Shown here: positions 50,071 through 50,618 of the stretch, piece after piece
Layout: each line of letters starts with the position of its first letter
Numbering within the stretch: the first letter of the stretch is position 1
Source of the DNA: DAIUCA01 sp964613675
GTDB taxonomy: Bacteria; Pseudomonadota; Gammaproteobacteria; Competibacterales; Competibacteraceae
Direction of reading: 5' to 3'
DNA length: 50,618 bases
Assembly: GCA_964613675.1 (NCBI GenBank)
Contig: CAZTIH010000003.1
Coordinates: 1-50,618, forward strand
Translations under genes and position numbers: made by a program
Notes under the pieces: generated by a model
Told to the model about the DNA's origin: nothing
What the model saw: the letters and a program-made list of their open reading frames with translations, nothing else
Databases searched by the model: none

Positions 50071-50618
50071 ATGGATATTTCTAATATGGATGCCCATACT
50101 CCCCTCGCCATTGCGATTTTAGGTCCAACCGCTGCGGGCAAAACCGATTTGGCACTTGAATTAGCGCGCCAACTGCCCGTCGATCTCATTAGTATTGACT
50201 CCGCTATGGTATATCGCGGCATGAACATTGGTACCGCAAAGCCGACGCCTGATGTTCTGCAACAATTCCCCCATGCGCTGATCGACATTTGCGACCCTAC
50301 AGAAATCTACTCAGCGGCAAGGTTTTCTCAGGAAGCGACCCAGGCAATTCATTGCGCTTTAGCTCACCACAAAATTCCGCTACTGGTGGGGGGAACCATG
50401 CTTTATTTCAAAGCTTTGGAATCGGGTATCGCGCTGCTTCCGCCTGCCGATCAGAACATTCGCGAACAGTTGAGAAGCTTTCAAGCCGAATTTGGGCTGT
50501 CGGTGATGCACCAGAGGTTACAACAGATTGATCCTGTAGCAGCGGCTCAGATTCATCCCAATGACCCGCAACGCCTCATGCGAGCACTCGAAGTCTATGA
50601 ATTAACGGGGAAAAGTTT
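50071..50618 (+). CDS. miaA: tRNA dimethylallyltransferase, 5' part (runs off the window)
   Basis: MiaA adds a dimethylallyl group to A37 of tRNAs reading UNN codons. About 182 residues are visible: P-loop Gly-Pro-Thr-Ala-Ala-Gly-Lys-Thr-Asp near residue 18, Ser-Ile-Asp-Ser-Ala-Met-Val-Tyr-Arg-Gly-Met-Asn-Ile-Gly-Thr-Ala-Lys, Val-Gly-Gly-Thr-Met-Leu-Tyr and Pro-Gln-Arg-Leu-Met-Arg-Ala-Leu-Glu-Val. The ATG directly follows the mutL stop, with GGGGA 6 nt upstream. The mutL-miaA order is the usual gammaproteobacterial one; hfq would be expected next. Confidence 0.96.
   Translation, partial: MDISNMDAHTPLAIAILGPTAAGKTDLALELARQLPVDLISIDSAMVYRGMNIGTAKPTPDVLQQFPHALIDICDPTEIYSAARFSQEATQAIHCALAHHKIPLLVGGTMLYFKALESGIALLPPADQNIREQLRSFQAEFGLSVMHQRLQQIDPVAAAQIHPNDPQRLMRALEVYELTGKS

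Overview
The window is a stretch of gammaproteobacterial chromosome. Four gene blocks point there: gcvR-bcp divergent from dapA-bamC, gmk-rpoZ-spoT-ridA-recG, prmA-dusB, and mutL-miaA. It does not look enterobacterial. The type II secretion genes follow the Xanthomonas xps order (E-F-G-H-I-J-K-L-M-N-D), MutL carries an endonuclease-type motif, and fis, aceF/lpd and trmH are missing from their usual places. I cannot name a genus. Base composition is mixed: the secretion region is GC-rich, while the genes at about 22.6-25.2 kb are visibly AT-rich. No rRNA, tRNA, IS element, phage gene or CRISPR array was seen. A run of ten Ns (12256-12265) marks an assembly gap inside gspK.

Region 1 (43-22562) lies entirely on the minus strand. 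Read in the direction of transcription it runs galU-glmS, then rmlA-rmlC-rmlD (dTDP-L-rhamnose), a complete xps-type type II secretion set gspE to gspD, a GT2 glycosyltransferase, a WsaF-like GT4 glycosyltransferase, an ABC polysaccharide exporter (wzm/wzt with a C-terminal sugar-binding-type domain), an LpxL-like acyltransferase, a small lipoprotein, a possible 79-aa ORF and a secreted protein. Many junctions are 4-nt stop/start overlaps, including the one joining gspD to the first glycosyltransferase. Secretion and rhamnose-glycan genes therefore look like one translationally coupled unit. This is the most unusual architecture in the window.

Region 2 (22574-30810) is on the plus strand. A polytopic GT-C-like membrane protein and an OpgC-type membrane acyltransferase precede gmk, rpoZ, spoT, ridA and recG. 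SpoT keeps its ppGpp-hydrolase residues but has lost several conserved synthetase residues.

Region 3 (30836-42831) holds metH on the minus strand, divergent from aceE-prmA-dusB, then metK-ahcY-metF. With metH these cover the activated-methyl cycle.

Region 4 (42832-50618) begins with an intergenic region containing three perfect DnaA boxes, then ppsR-mdh with a clear terminator. Next come gcvR-bcp (minus strand), dapA-bamC, mutL (no ATG or GTG start available) and the 5' part of miaA, which runs off the window.
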